From: Brugia malayi
Lineage: Eukaryota; Nematoda; Chromadorea; Rhabditida; Onchocercidae
Length of the DNA stretch: 64,000 nt
Direction of reading: 5' to 3'
Assembly: GCF_000002995.4 (NCBI RefSeq)
Contig: NW_025062478.1
Span: forward strand, 8,656,001 to 8,720,000
Shown: positions 1 through 11,182 of the stretch, piece after piece
How the letters are laid out: each line of letters opens with the position of its first letter
How positions within the stretch are numbered: position 1 is the stretch's first letter
Notes under the pieces: model-generated
The model's input: the letters and a program-made list of their open reading frames with translations, nothing else
Told to the model about the DNA's origin: nothing
Databases searched by the model: none
Made by a program: the position numbers and the translations under genes

Positions 1-234
1 CTCTGTTATTGTTCATTTCTGTTTATTTCATCGCTGGAGCTCCTGATTCTTTTAGATTTTACTGTCTAAGAAGCATCATTTTTGAGTATAAGCAAAAATA
101 GTTATTAATTCCAATCAGATATGTTCTGTATGATTGAATTGCCTTCCAATAGAGGAAATTATTTGAAGTAAATCAATGAGAATAATTAAGATTTTCTCAA
201 GACAAATGCAAGGTTGTAATTAATTTCTCTGAAG
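1..234 (+). other. probable intron of the DUF229 gene
   Basis: No coding exon could be supported here. The stretch is AT-rich and ends at the AG acceptor of the first recognised DUF229 exon, so it is most simply intron sequence. Confidence 0.5.
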
Positions 235-2194
235 TGCTTTGGTACTTCGGCCGACTAAATCAGGCGAAGAAGTTTGGAAAGATTTCAACACTCATTTCTA
301 TAAGGGAGAGTGCCAAGAGTACTATCACAAAATTATGGATTTTGTGGATAAATTCTTAGACGAATACAAAGGATTTTCAAAGTTTGTTTTGGTGTGGCTA
401 TCAAGGATAGCACATAATTCCGCCAGCGGATTGTATCGAACTGATAAAGTTGGCCATTTTTTTCACTGTTTTTTTTTTAGAAAAGTTTTTTGAATAAAAT
501 TATTATTGGAATTAGATTTTACTAGTAATTGAATGAAGCAAAAAAAGTTGAAAGTTTTTTATTTATTGAAATCTATTTTAATGCTCCATTTTTTCCAGTA
601 TTTCTCTAAATTTTTTCGCAAAAATGTCGAGAATTTAAACAATTCTTTCTTATTTGTAATGGGTGATCATGGATTACGGTTTGGGAGATTTCGAAGGACC
701 GGTACTGGATACAACGAAGACAATAATCCATTACTTATGGTGACATTAACGATAATCGATTTAGTGATAATGATAATTGATGCTTTTTATCTCTTCATGT
801 CTTGATTAATATTGATTTTACAGTTATATCTCAAAATTTGTCACCAAAGTACATCTAATCTTTATGCAAAACATCTAATCCTTGTGTTTAGCGAATGCTT
901 TTATCAAATTCATTCTACTTCAGGTAGCAGTTCCACAATATTTGCGTTCGAATGAGCAGCTTATTTTAAATTTAAAAAGCAATTCTCGAAGACACACATC
1001 CCAATATGATATTTACGCTACACTCTATGATATAGCACGATATGCAAAGAAAAAAAGTTTCCAGAATTGGGATGAACATGATTTCAGGTTTGTTCCATTT
1101 GCTTTTCAAGATATCCTGGCGTTTGATTTTTCTTTGCATATAAGTTTGCTTGTGTTTGTATTCTAAAATTATCAAGTAGTTCCAATGAAATTTAATTGAA
1201 AAAATTACCATTGGATTCGGCTTCCAAACAGTTCTCGTAAGCGTTAATTTATTGTTAATTTGCTTTTGTTTTTGAATTTTTGAAATATTTGCCACCATTG
1301 CAGCGAAGAACTTGGCAAGGTAAGAGGTGGAATCCGAGCAAGAAGTCTTCTAAGACCCATTCAATATGATAGGTTAGCATATTGTTGTTACAGTCAGTGC
1401 TTTCCATTTTCAAAGGATAAGAATAAATAAATTATTTCTAAGTACTTTTGATGTTCACCTCAGTTTGACAGGACATGTGAAGAAATGGAAATTCCGGATC
1501 AATTCTGTATCTGCGAAAAACAGTGGCACACGATCGATATTCACGATGAAAATGTTATGAAAGCTGCTCAGTTCACTGTTAATGCAATTAATAATTTCTT
1601 GAAAAAGAAAGGAGCAGGCGAAAAATGCGAAATACTTCATTTAAAAGAAGTAATAATTTCAATTTAAATATTTCCTAAATCATATTAACGCACTGCGTTT
1701 GCATTACTTGTTATGACTTAATATTGGCTGACTATATTTTACTGCGTCTTTTAACTTATCGAAGAAATTAACAAATGAAAATAATTTGTAAAAGTAGGAG
1801 AAAATCTTAACCTTAATTGAAGCATTCCTTTTCAAGGTGGTTTCGGCAGAATATATCAAGGAACAACCGTTACTGAAAGTAGTAGTTAGCGCCTCACCAA
1901 GTGATGGGAGATACGAAACACAATTGTTGAAGAAAGCAGAGAGTTTCGAAATACCTGGAAAAGTTATTCTTTATTCTTCTTTTCTTATTTTTTTTATTTG
2001 AACAATTATTGCACAAATTGCTTTACTTTAGTAAAGGTTACATCTGCCACTTTTCAATTTTTACAGTTTTGTTAATTTAGATTGTTCGAGTGAATAGTTA
2101 CGGTAGCCAAAGTCACTGTGTGGATAATGATGACATTCGCCCACTGTGTTACTGTCGACAACAATTGAAAGGAATGAATGACCACTTTGTGTAA
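235..2194 (+). CDS. DUF229 (sulfatase-fold) protein, 3' part of gene
   Basis: Six exons carry the C-terminal half of a DUF229 protein, a nematode-expanded family with an alkaline phosphatase/sulfatase-type fold and no settled substrate. Exons: 235-448, 599-739, 924-1087, 1304-1372, 1472-1649, 1837-1962, then 2081-2194 ending in TAA (seven segments, six introns, all phase-consistent). Diagnostic stretches are FLFVMGDHGLRFG (the metal-site DHG motif), NNPLLM, the RTCEEMEIPDQFCICEK cysteine block, and the terminal RVNSYGSQSHC and PLCYC motifs. The start codon, signal sequence and N-terminal part of the catalytic domain lie left of position 1 or in unrecognised exons; the first exon opens after an acceptor at 233-234, so this is a window-edge truncation and not a broken gene. 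Family assignment rests on motif memory, not alignment. Confidence 0.85.
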
Positions 2195-4136
2195 AATTTT
2201 AACAGGCTCTGTTGGAATTGTTGTACTGTCTTTCATTAGTATTGAATCATTTCATTTTAATTGTAAAACACATTTGAAAACACCGAGACATAAATTGTAA
2301 CATACTAAAATACGAAATATACCTGAAAAGGTACAACCTAAAAAAAGGCCCCCCTAATAACATTTTGAAAATTACTAAGATTCTCTTTGTTGGAAAAATG
2401 AAACGATTAGCTTTCAGACTTTTGCTACAATCTTTGTGGCGATGGATTAATAACATCTGTTAAGATTCAGTGATAGAACAATGAATATGTACAGTATATC
2501 CATTAAGTTTTTGTATTTACTTTGCCAGCATGGCTGCCACAAATTTTCTGACGTAATCCATCTTTTTTTAGCATCATCAATTAACAAGAATCGATTGACA
2601 TAAGTTGGATAATATCTAATCACTGATTGTTTTCAAGCTGAAGAAGATACTAATTAAAATTTTAATTGGTCTTTCTTGCTTTTTGATCAGTTATCTTGTT
2701 TTTTTTCCCCTATTTATTTTATTCGCTGTAATAAAATAAATAAGGTTAAAAAAATGTTTCAACCACATAATTTTAATAGTTGACCAACTAATTTTAACTT
2801 GTTCTTTGATTTAAAAATTTTATATCAATTATACAAGCTTTCTTTGTATTTTTGCTTATAAAATTAAAATTTTTTGAACACTGAATGCATAAATTGTTTC
2901 GCATTATTAAGTTGCTTATTACATATGTCTAGAACTGAAAATCTTTCTTCTTTTCTTCCCGTTTTACGTTTCTTGAGAATTTTTTTAGAAGAAATCATTT
3001 TATGCGCAGCTGCATCATTTACATTGACGAGTCTCGAGATTAAGTAAATAATTTCGGGAAGGCCAATTTCTCAATTGGCGCTATTACTATCTAATGACCG
3101 AACTTTTGATATATTTAATCAGCTGCTGCGTAATAATATCAGATATTCATCTCTCATTTGTCTAAATTGTAATTATTGTGGTTATAAAAATGTTTGGAAT
3201 TTGTCCAATTATTTCTAGAATGTAACGTCGAGAAAATAAGCTATACTGAAGTGATAATTTTTTATTATATTTATCACTGGCAGCAGTATCCTGTGTTCGA
3301 CTTTTGTATACATTTGATTTTTCTGGTGTTATTTTATGGTGTTTTTATGATCGAAATAATCAAGAGGTATCAAACAGTTTTTTTTTTTTTGGGTTACGGC
3401 AAATAATAATTTCACATTTATCTCCTTTTACTCGGTGAATTTGTAAATACCTTTTTCGGTTAAGGGCATACTTTTTTGTTTAGTGTAATAAAAAAATATT
3501 ATTATCAATACCAATTAAATTTTATATGAAAATATCTGGTGAAAAACTAAAAAGAAGAAAGTTTTTCTCCTTAAAAACCTTACAATGACAGTTTAATTTA
3601 TTTTATAGTTAGATATGTATTTGAAATCTTATTTTTATTCCTCGGTAATTCATTAAAGTTCTATTTTATCTAACCGATATAAAATCAGTCATTTGAAAAA
3701 TATATGACCATAAACCATTGTGGAAAACTCCAAATAAATATCAAGTAATAAATAAGAAGATATGTAATACACTAGATTAATTTATTGCTAAATTTTTATT
3801 ATTAATGTTATGTCGGCGATTCATTAATGATATAAAGAAGCTATAAAAACTCAGCTAGTAATTTTTATAATGAAGAACAGATGATTAAACAGAATAAGGA
3901 TGGCTAGAAGAAGGTAAAATTAAAAGGATGGATAAAACATGGCTAACTTAATTGACATGGCTTCCCAACCTTTATGTATCATTTTTACGTTTGCGTAGTT
4001 TGCTTTTTTCAGTGTAACATATTTAATTAATTATCATAATGAATTAAAGAATAGTTTTTTTTTTTTTAAGAAGTTATTTTTTGCTATTTAGACAGTTTGT
4101 TCATGATTTACATCTTTGGGAAAAGAAAGTAAATTG

Positions 4137-4274
4137 GGACCAGTTAATAAGCATGGAGGACCAGGAGAAGTAGGAACAACTTATATGTACGTAGCCAATA
4201 TATTGAAAGATATACTACGTGTCATAATAGATCCATCATTACCCGCAAGAATTCATGTTAATAATAATTTCTAG
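4137..4274 (+). other. unassigned coding-like fragment (45 codons)
   Basis: An open stretch reads GPVNKHGGPGEVGTTYMYVA and continues to a TAG at 4272-4274. Its glycine/proline-rich opening is unlike the surrounding AT-rich noise. A GPGE-type motif occurs in stems of polypeptide GalNAc-transferases, but no second motif of that family follows, so no function is assigned. It could be a relic exon or chance. Confidence 0.2.
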
Positions 4275-5488
4275 TTTTTTTTTCGTGCAGTAAGCGTTCA
4301 TTTAATTTAATCAAAATTTTTATTATTAATCTGTAAATGCTATTCAGTATTCGGTAAAGAAAGCAAAAAGTTCAGAAAACCCTTGTTTTTTTGCCTTTCA
4401 GATTTAGATAAATTAAAAAGAGACCCGTAGTTCATATCTATACAGAACAGGCAGTATAATGAATGTAAACAACTCAGTAAACACTATTTTGGTGTTTTTC
4501 TTCAGGTGCTTGTTGCTCCATGCTTTTTTTTGAAGTTTCCCGAACGCCTTGTGTATGTTGTTAGCCTGTTGTTAACCTTTCGATCGAATGTCCAAATAAA
4601 TGATAACTTCCTGGACTCTTTGATCTTCGTAAATTCTTCTAGTCATCGTTGTTTCGTTTGTCTGATCGACACCAATTGTACTAATTTAAAAACCTCTAAC
4701 GTGGCTGTCGGAAAAACAAAAGTGATTTTGTAATATGTCAAAACAGCTGATGTAAATAAATATTTCTAAGAAAAACAATTGCTTTATTCAAAATTGTTCA
4801 GATAACTAACTCTTATCGTCCAATTTACAACTAAGCTTATTCCAATATTTCGCAATATCGAAAATGCTATAGAGTGTCTCAGTTTGATGGGTAAACCTAT
4901 AACAATATGAGGAGAATAATACCGACCATTGGGCTATTTTAGTTTAGCTGAAGTTTCGGTCTAAAAGCTCTGCAGTTTCTGCAAAGAAAATTATGCATGC
5001 AAAGACGCTTAGTGTCGGCAACGAAGTCGGCATCGTCTCAAGCCGGGAGAACAAAGATGGAACAAAGATGATGATAGTCCTTTAGTCAGTCACTGGAGTT
5101 GATTAAGATGCCGTCGGCATGGTATCGAATGTAAATACCGTTTTCTTTATGCTAAAGAATAATGTTGATGCGAGAACGCAACCTCATTTCAGGTCATTGA
5201 TTATCAGAAAGGACTCATCCATATTTAACTTGGCGAGCCTATCCCTCGTGCAACAGGGTGATTTCATCTTCAGTAACTTAGGAAGACATCCTGATGCTAG
5301 CAAAATTTGCCACAAGCATTTTAGTTTATCAGTAACTAGATACAAAGACTTCTTTAGAACATTCTGACAATGCACAAGACTTCCTTTACAGTGTTCCGGT
5401 AATTCACGTGAGCACGATTACAAATTAGAAAACTTTACAACATTTCCGACGTTGCACATGAGCTTTGTTGTAATTGGAAGGTAGAGAG

Positions 5489-5591
5489 TATAAACATAAG
5501 ATTGGAAACAAAGAGTTTAAGGAATAGACATTATTGAAACCGATGTATAAAGAATTTACAATATAAACATAAGATTGGAAACAATGAGTTT
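5489..5591. repeat. direct duplication of about 30 bp
   Basis: A near-identical unit beginning TATAAACATAAGATTGG occurs at 5489-5518 and again at 5562-5591, 73 bp apart, differing at one position. Nothing else marks it as a mobile element end. Confidence 0.8.
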
Positions 5592-5772
5592 GGGTTATAA
5601 ACATTATTTTGCGAAGAGATCATAGAACATGCTTCCTAGCCTGTACTATGTGAAAGAGAATTCATACATAACGTTGATTTTAGATATCGAAGATGTACTA
5701 AATAGGCGGCTATTGATATATATTGATATATGTAAATAGGCGACTACTGAACTTCGATGATTGGTAAGATAA

Positions 5773-5961
5773 TACGCAATTTCATATACTGACAATGATC
5801 AGGACGAATTTACTCCTCGTAAACCAAATGCTAAGACGAAAAAAAAATTTGTCGGATATTGCTTAAATACTCTAGGAACTCCTGATACACTCTGGGAAAT
5901 GTGGGAAGTACTTAACAAGTCTGAGAGTTCGTTTCTTTTTAGTTTTATCCGAAAAATGTAG
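5773..5961 (+). other. unassigned coding-like fragment (62 codons)
   Basis: An open frame between stops encodes a lysine-rich then tryptophan-containing peptide; its middle reads KKKFVGYCLNTLGTPDTLWE. Composition looks more protein-like than neighbouring frames, but there is no ATG and no supporting splice partner. It may be a fragment of an old pseudogene or mobile-element protein; no family was recognised. Confidence 0.2.
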
Positions 5962-6257
5962 AGATGCAAACATGAGGGCGAAATGATATTGATAAATGAA
6001 TTGGAAGCTCCTCGCGGTATATGAAAATTAGTAAGAATAAAAGAAATTAAAAAAGGGAAAGCTGGAAAAGAAAAACCGTAACAGAACTGCCACAAAAGCC
6101 ATGAGACTCCTCAAACGACTAACAAATATGTTGTACTCCCTGGAAATCAACAGTGAAAGGAATTCAAAAAATTGACTAATAGCGTTCGATAAATCAGTTC
6201 AGAAAGTCGATGAACAAGAACTTATTATTCTGCCAGCTAGCAGCGCTAAAAAAAATT

Positions 6258-6301
6258 ATCCATCAATTAAATTATAATCATCCATCAATTAAATTATAAT
6301 C
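6258..6301. repeat. 22-bp unit repeated twice in tandem
   Basis: The unit ATCCATCAATTAAATTATAA plus TC is present at 6258-6279 and 6280-6301 without differences, a simple recent tandem duplication. Confidence 0.9.
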
Positions 6302-8160
6302 CCCACGTTCTTGCTTCTGAAAGTCTTTATTTCCTTCAATAGAAAATATCGGAAAAGCAGAAGTGATATTACAATACGTAGAAATAATTGGTATGTAAAT
6401 GAAAATTTATCATAAAGATTGAATATTCCTGCAACCAACGACTGTTTCATGTAAACTCTGTTCTGAATAAATACTAAACTCTTCCAAATTTAATTATTAT
6501 AAAAAGGAATATCATACTAAAGAATATTATGCTATAAAAAAGCCATTGTGTCTAATCATTGATTAACTCATTTGCAAAGGTCCCTTTTGCAGTCAACGCC
6601 CACTATATAAGAAATAAAACTCGATATCTATAAACGACAAGCTTCAATTCGACTCTTTTCATCTACATTATTTCCTCTACATCCGATCAATCTTTGCTTC
6701 AACGTCAACCTCCAATTAGTCCCAACCAAATTCTTTTATGATCAACTACTTGTGTTATCGAGTAACCTTATAATGTTGATCAATAAATTCCGATTACTCG
6801 TTTGTGTTAATTAACTAGCTACAAGGTGTCGGAAAAACCGGAGCGATTTCAGATTTCGAAGCGATTTGTTAGCTATGTAAGACAGAAATCCATAAGATAA
6901 AGATTGTCTTAATAAACATTAACAGTTGTTTCATCAACGATAATTTTCATTTAAACTTCTATCATGAATAACCATCAAACACTTTTATCTTCCAAATTGC
7001 AATTAGTCTTGCATGCATTGAAGAAATGCTGTAAAAATGTCATTATCAATTAATCTGAAATTCCTTGGTTATTAATTAACACCCAGTTTTTAGCGTAAGC
7101 AGCCTTTGATTTGACTCCTCTCAGTACTCCTGCTCAGTCGAAGTAATATTTGACTTCCAACTAATTGCTCTATAATTATTCGTTTGCATCACCAAACAAT
7201 AATAAAGACTTCATTATTAGCCAAACAAATTCCCGACATAAAGACTTTGTCGGCCAGATAAAAAAATCACAGAGCCACTCAAATGGAGGTGTAGAATATT
7301 TTCTGCCGTATCAACTTGAATAGTTGCTGAAAAGCACAGCATGTTGCTTATTCTGCAGTGGAAGGCATAATGGCACTAAATTTTTTCGTTTACCCAATCG
7401 AGGTGATTCTTTCAGAAATTGTCGGGGTTTATGTAACGACCAAAATTCTTGTTTTCATCTTTGTTAGCGTTCTTTGCTTATTACCCACTCTGGTAATTTA
7501 CTTCCTGTAATAGCTTCAATACCGGAATGCTTACTTATTATTCTTAATTGTCGAAAGATTCTTCCCATGCTTCGATTGCTAATTTTCATCCTCAATCACT
7601 TCGTTTAATGACTTGTAATTGATCTTCAATAATAGATAACTCGTAAAATTTCTTGATCAATACTTTACAACTTCAGAATTTCGCGAAGCGATTCGCAGCA
7701 CTGAACGGTTGATGAATCTCTTTTGAGGAGAAGTCAAAACTATTTCAGAATTGTTTCCATAGTTTCAGATCGCGACTAAATGTAAGTAGTGGTAATTGTA
7801 ATATATTTACGTTGCTTCTGTTATGAAACTTGCTTCTGCAGTTAGCATTCTAACTGTGAATCATATGGAACTTGGAAACTGATCATAAAAATGACCACAA
7901 AACAAAACTTTAAGAGGGCCAATAGTTGGATACGTTGTATTTTTTCTTCTTGTCTTCAGTTGTTGGAGTAATTCTCTTGTAGCTGTTGATTTATTAAGCA
8001 TTAAATCCAAGATTTTCACTTCATCAGGAAGTTTTTTAAGTTTTCTTGTCTAGTTCCGCTTTCTTTTTCCATTTAATTATCAGATATTGTTCCCAACAAA
8101 TTTTGCTTGAACCTGATGAAGGCATTTTTTTAAAACAGATGAATAATTGGAGGAGGATTT

Positions 8161-8188
8161 ATTGTTTATAATTACAATTATAAACAAT
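8161..8188. repeat. perfect 13-bp palindrome with 2-nt spacer
   Basis: ATTGTTTATAATT is followed by AC and then its exact reverse complement AATTATAAACAAT. It lies about 0.8 kb beyond the end of the minus-strand gene at 9019-10118. It could form a cruciform or an RNA hairpin, or be a remnant of a short inverted-repeat element. Confidence 0.85.
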
Positions 8189-9018
8189 AATCAGAGAATA
8201 TCCAAAATAGAATTGATCATCAACTTGGTTTTCTTCGCGTAGTTTGTAGAAAAGTGAATTGGAATCAGTTGAGTTATTGCTAATTGAAGCGTACAACTGT
8301 TGTAAGTCGAGAGACAGGAAGTTTGCTGATAATTATTTGTTCTTGTTCCTTTATATATGCAACTATTTACAACAGTTTGCAATTGCAAATAAATTTCAGT
8401 ATTAAACTGGAATGAAAAGTTACAGAACAGAACAGAAAAACTCAAAAGATGTATAACTTCAAGAGATTTACGGGCGCTTAAAACTTTAACAAATTATTGT
8501 AACATTCAAGAACAATAAAAAGAAAACACTAAATCTACGACGCAGTATTGGGCGAAATGTCCATTGATTAGTAATATCACGACTAATCAGCGATGTACAA
8601 TTTGCTCATGTGTGGATTGCTGAGATTCGCTTCATCTTGTTGAGTAACAATGATGGAGTTTGCTTGAGTCGAAATGAAAATCACGAATCCGTCCCCATAC
8701 AGAAAAGAAACGCCAATAAATAGATTGAACTAGCACGGGAAGAATGAGACAAGACTTTATTTTCTAAGTCTAATCGAAATTCTTTATGTTTGTGGATTTT
8801 TTGTGAAGTATCCTCTCAATCTAACTATTTGTAATTATAATAATGGATTTTAAGAAAGCGCGATATCTTATCTTATGCATAACAAATGAATTGCAATTAA
8901 CATTTAAATATGAAAATTGTTAGTTTCTTTTTTTTATATTTTGCGGTCGGTTTTGAAATTGGGCAAGTATTCTTTATTTTTTTTTTTTTTTGTTAGAAGA
9001 AAGAATGCTTGTCACATT

Positions 9019-10118
9019 TTACAAATTGCAATTATTCTTGTCACATCGAACGCAGGAACCGGTACCACCACTAAAACGACAAATTGCTGGACCTGCCAAA
9101 CATCCGAGTCTTTTATTTGCACATGTTCGTAATACAAATGGAGCTGAAATGTTTGAAAATTACTTCTTCCTGATGATTTTTGTTGACACTAACACGTTTA
9201 AAAGTTCTATCATTATCAGAAAATTTTATCAGTCAGATATTTTGTCAACTCATTATTTTGTAACCTTTCAGACTGGAAAAAATATAATTAAATTTCAGGA
9301 ATTAATTGGTGAGGGAAGTGATTTGACATCGTTTTAGAAGTCTTACTTTTGCACCAATTTTGAAATTATAAGTGCAACAGATTATGAAATTTGTTGGAAA
9401 ATAAGAACTTACACTTCCCTCCTTCACAAATGAATTTCTGACATACAAATTCCTTCGAGCTACTGCCGCCACCTTCACAGGATCGGCTTATATATTTGAA
9501 ATTTCTTCCAACATAACATATCGTTGCACAGTCTGAAAATGAAACTTCAATGATCAAACTAACGACGTAACCAATTTTTTGTAATAATAATCAGTCGAAG
9601 TTTTATGTTATTTTTCGCAGTTGTTTTTAATTTTAATGGAAATAAAATAAAAACAAAGTAGGGACTATAAACGAGTAAGAAAATAATTTTCTGTATTTGG
9701 ACAGATAAATAACAGTGATAGTAGATTTTCAAATCATCACTGTTAATTTTTAAAACAGTGACAACTGCAATTAATCATTTGAAAATAAACTCGACTTTCT
9801 ATTTGCCATTTGGATCATTGTTAGCTTATAACAAATACTTTTTTAAAAATTGTTTCTATCATGTCCAATACATAATTTTAAAATTATCATATAGTTTTAC
9901 AGCAATCGTGGTTTCAAAAATGATCGTGTCAAATACGTACAGATCTTAACAGTATTGATGTAACCACTATCATGTAATGTCAGTCTTCCTGGTCTCATCC
10001 ATGGTTTTAGCACTTTTCCTGTTTAAATTCAAAATGAACCTGATAAATGGAACAGGATAGCAATTACAATAATTAATAAGAAATCAAAACTCAGTGTATT
10101 TCTCACGTGCATCAACAT
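9019..10118 (-). CDS. small secreted cysteine-rich protein, TSP1-like cysteine spacing
   Basis: Three exons, 10118-10040, 9532-9413 and 9143-9019, join in frame (phases 1 and 1) to a 107-residue protein. Residues 1-26 form a signal peptide (hydrophobic core FDFLLIIVIAILF). The mature part has 11 cysteines: DCATIC, SRSC, EFVC, KFIC, then a C-terminal block with RTC, LGC, AIC, GSC, VRC and NNC. The first five resemble a thrombospondin type 1 module, but the tryptophans usual in that module are missing. The second junction uses a strong GTAAGT donor. The ATG directly follows a TTTCAG acceptor (10119-10120), consistent with trans-splicing; a second ATG two codons on is an alternative. AATAAA (minus strand) lies at 8978-8973, 41 nt past the stop. 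Function unknown; a secreted effector or matrix protein is possible. Confidence 0.75.
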
Positions 10119-11182
10119 CTGAAACAGATTAAAAAAGATCGAAATTATTTCAGCTGTTGGTAGTTCAATCAATAAATTCATTTCATTTGCAGTAAATTTT
10201 TTAATACGACATAACCTCGACGAATAACATCTGATCATATAATTGTGGAAGAAAATGAAGTTTTTGCTCTTTTTTTTTTTTCGAATAATTTCTTCAGCAG
10301 GAGGAGACGAACACAAAATACTACACTATTTATCAACGATATTTCTTAAATGAGAAAAGTTTGATTTCGGTTATTGTAAAAAATATTTCTAGGTAATAAA
10401 AAATGAGTGGTGGAAACGACACTATTTTAATGAGTTACTGGGGAATGTGAAGTGCTGTAACTAAACTTAGAAATAAACAACACCAACGGGTCATCAATAC
10501 TGAAAAGGTTGAGTAAACAAGTCAAACCAGTCATTTAAAGTTAATAATGTGCCATCATATGGAAGAAATAGTGTTACAAACTTCTTTCTCTGCGGCACAT
10601 TAGTAAGTAGTGTAAATGGCACAATTCTATATTAGGACGGAATTGTTAAAGAATATGCGTCATGCAAAGACTTTATTAATTAATTATTAAAAGTATTAAA
10701 AACATTTACATAGCAGATGTTTTTATCAATCGTATTAATAGAAAGACTATGTGGAAAATATCTTCTAGAAATATGTGAGAAGTGGGCTGATATTTGATTC
10801 TAAAAATTATTATTTTAATCAGTTTTATTTTATATTTCCTATCATTCGATTACAAAGAAATCAAAAACTAAGGAAAAGTTCCCCAGGAACTTTCGTTATA
10901 TCTAAAATTTCATCCAATCAGAATTCTCCCACAACTATTACATCACAAAATGAGTGAATCAAAAAAAAAAAAAAAGTTAAAAAAAAAATGTTTAAGATGG
11001 TAATTTTGGAGTGAATAAATCTTATGAAAAGAGAAGGAAATAAAATTTGCAGAATTTAATAGATTACATAATGGTATTTTTTATAAAAAATGAAAAAAAT
11101 TAAAAGGAATTTATCGGGAATTATATACAGAGCAATCGATAAGAGCGATAAAAAGTAATGAAATTTAAAAATATCGTTTCCT
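10119..11182. other. intergenic gap between two minus-strand cysteine-rich genes
   Basis: About 1.06 kb of AT-rich sequence with A runs near 10950-10990. No exon with supportable splice sites was seen on either strand; 5' control sequence for the gene ending at 9019 would be expected here. Confidence 0.45.

Larger units (their letters stand above)
4695..7260. repeat. dispersed diverged repeat family, about four copies
   Basis: Related segments start near 4705, 6347 and 6829 with a TCGGAAAAxCxxxAGTGATxT-like core and continue through a shared string resembling TGTTTCATxxAAACT and CAAACxCTTxTxxTCCAAATT. A fourth relative near 6645 and 7105 shares a TTCAATTCGACTCTTTTCATC-like core. Copies are heavily diverged and have no visible ends, consistent with an old non-autonomous element. 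Boundaries are approximate. Confidence 0.4.
2195..9018. other. intergenic stretch with decayed repeats, no confident gene
   Basis: About 6.8 kb separates the DUF229 stop from the next gene, which lies on the other strand. It holds AT-rich sequence, diverged copies of one repeat near 4.7, 6.3, 6.8 and 7.1 kb, short direct duplications, a perfect palindrome at 8161-8188, and two open coding-like scraps (4137-4274 and 5773-5961) with no recognised family. A better-balanced base composition around 4950-5450 suggests an old gene or element remnant. No splice-supported gene could be assembled. Confidence 0.5.

Noticed and set aside
4081..4180. Possible GalNAc-transferase stem exon suggested by a GPGE motif
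   Set aside because: One short motif only; the catalytic motifs of that family do not follow on either strand.
8191..8445. Minus-strand open frame with three cysteines after a TTCCAG acceptor
   Set aside because: No upstream exon with signal peptide or matching phase was found, and the C-terminal half is low in information. It remains a weak candidate for another small cysteine-rich gene.
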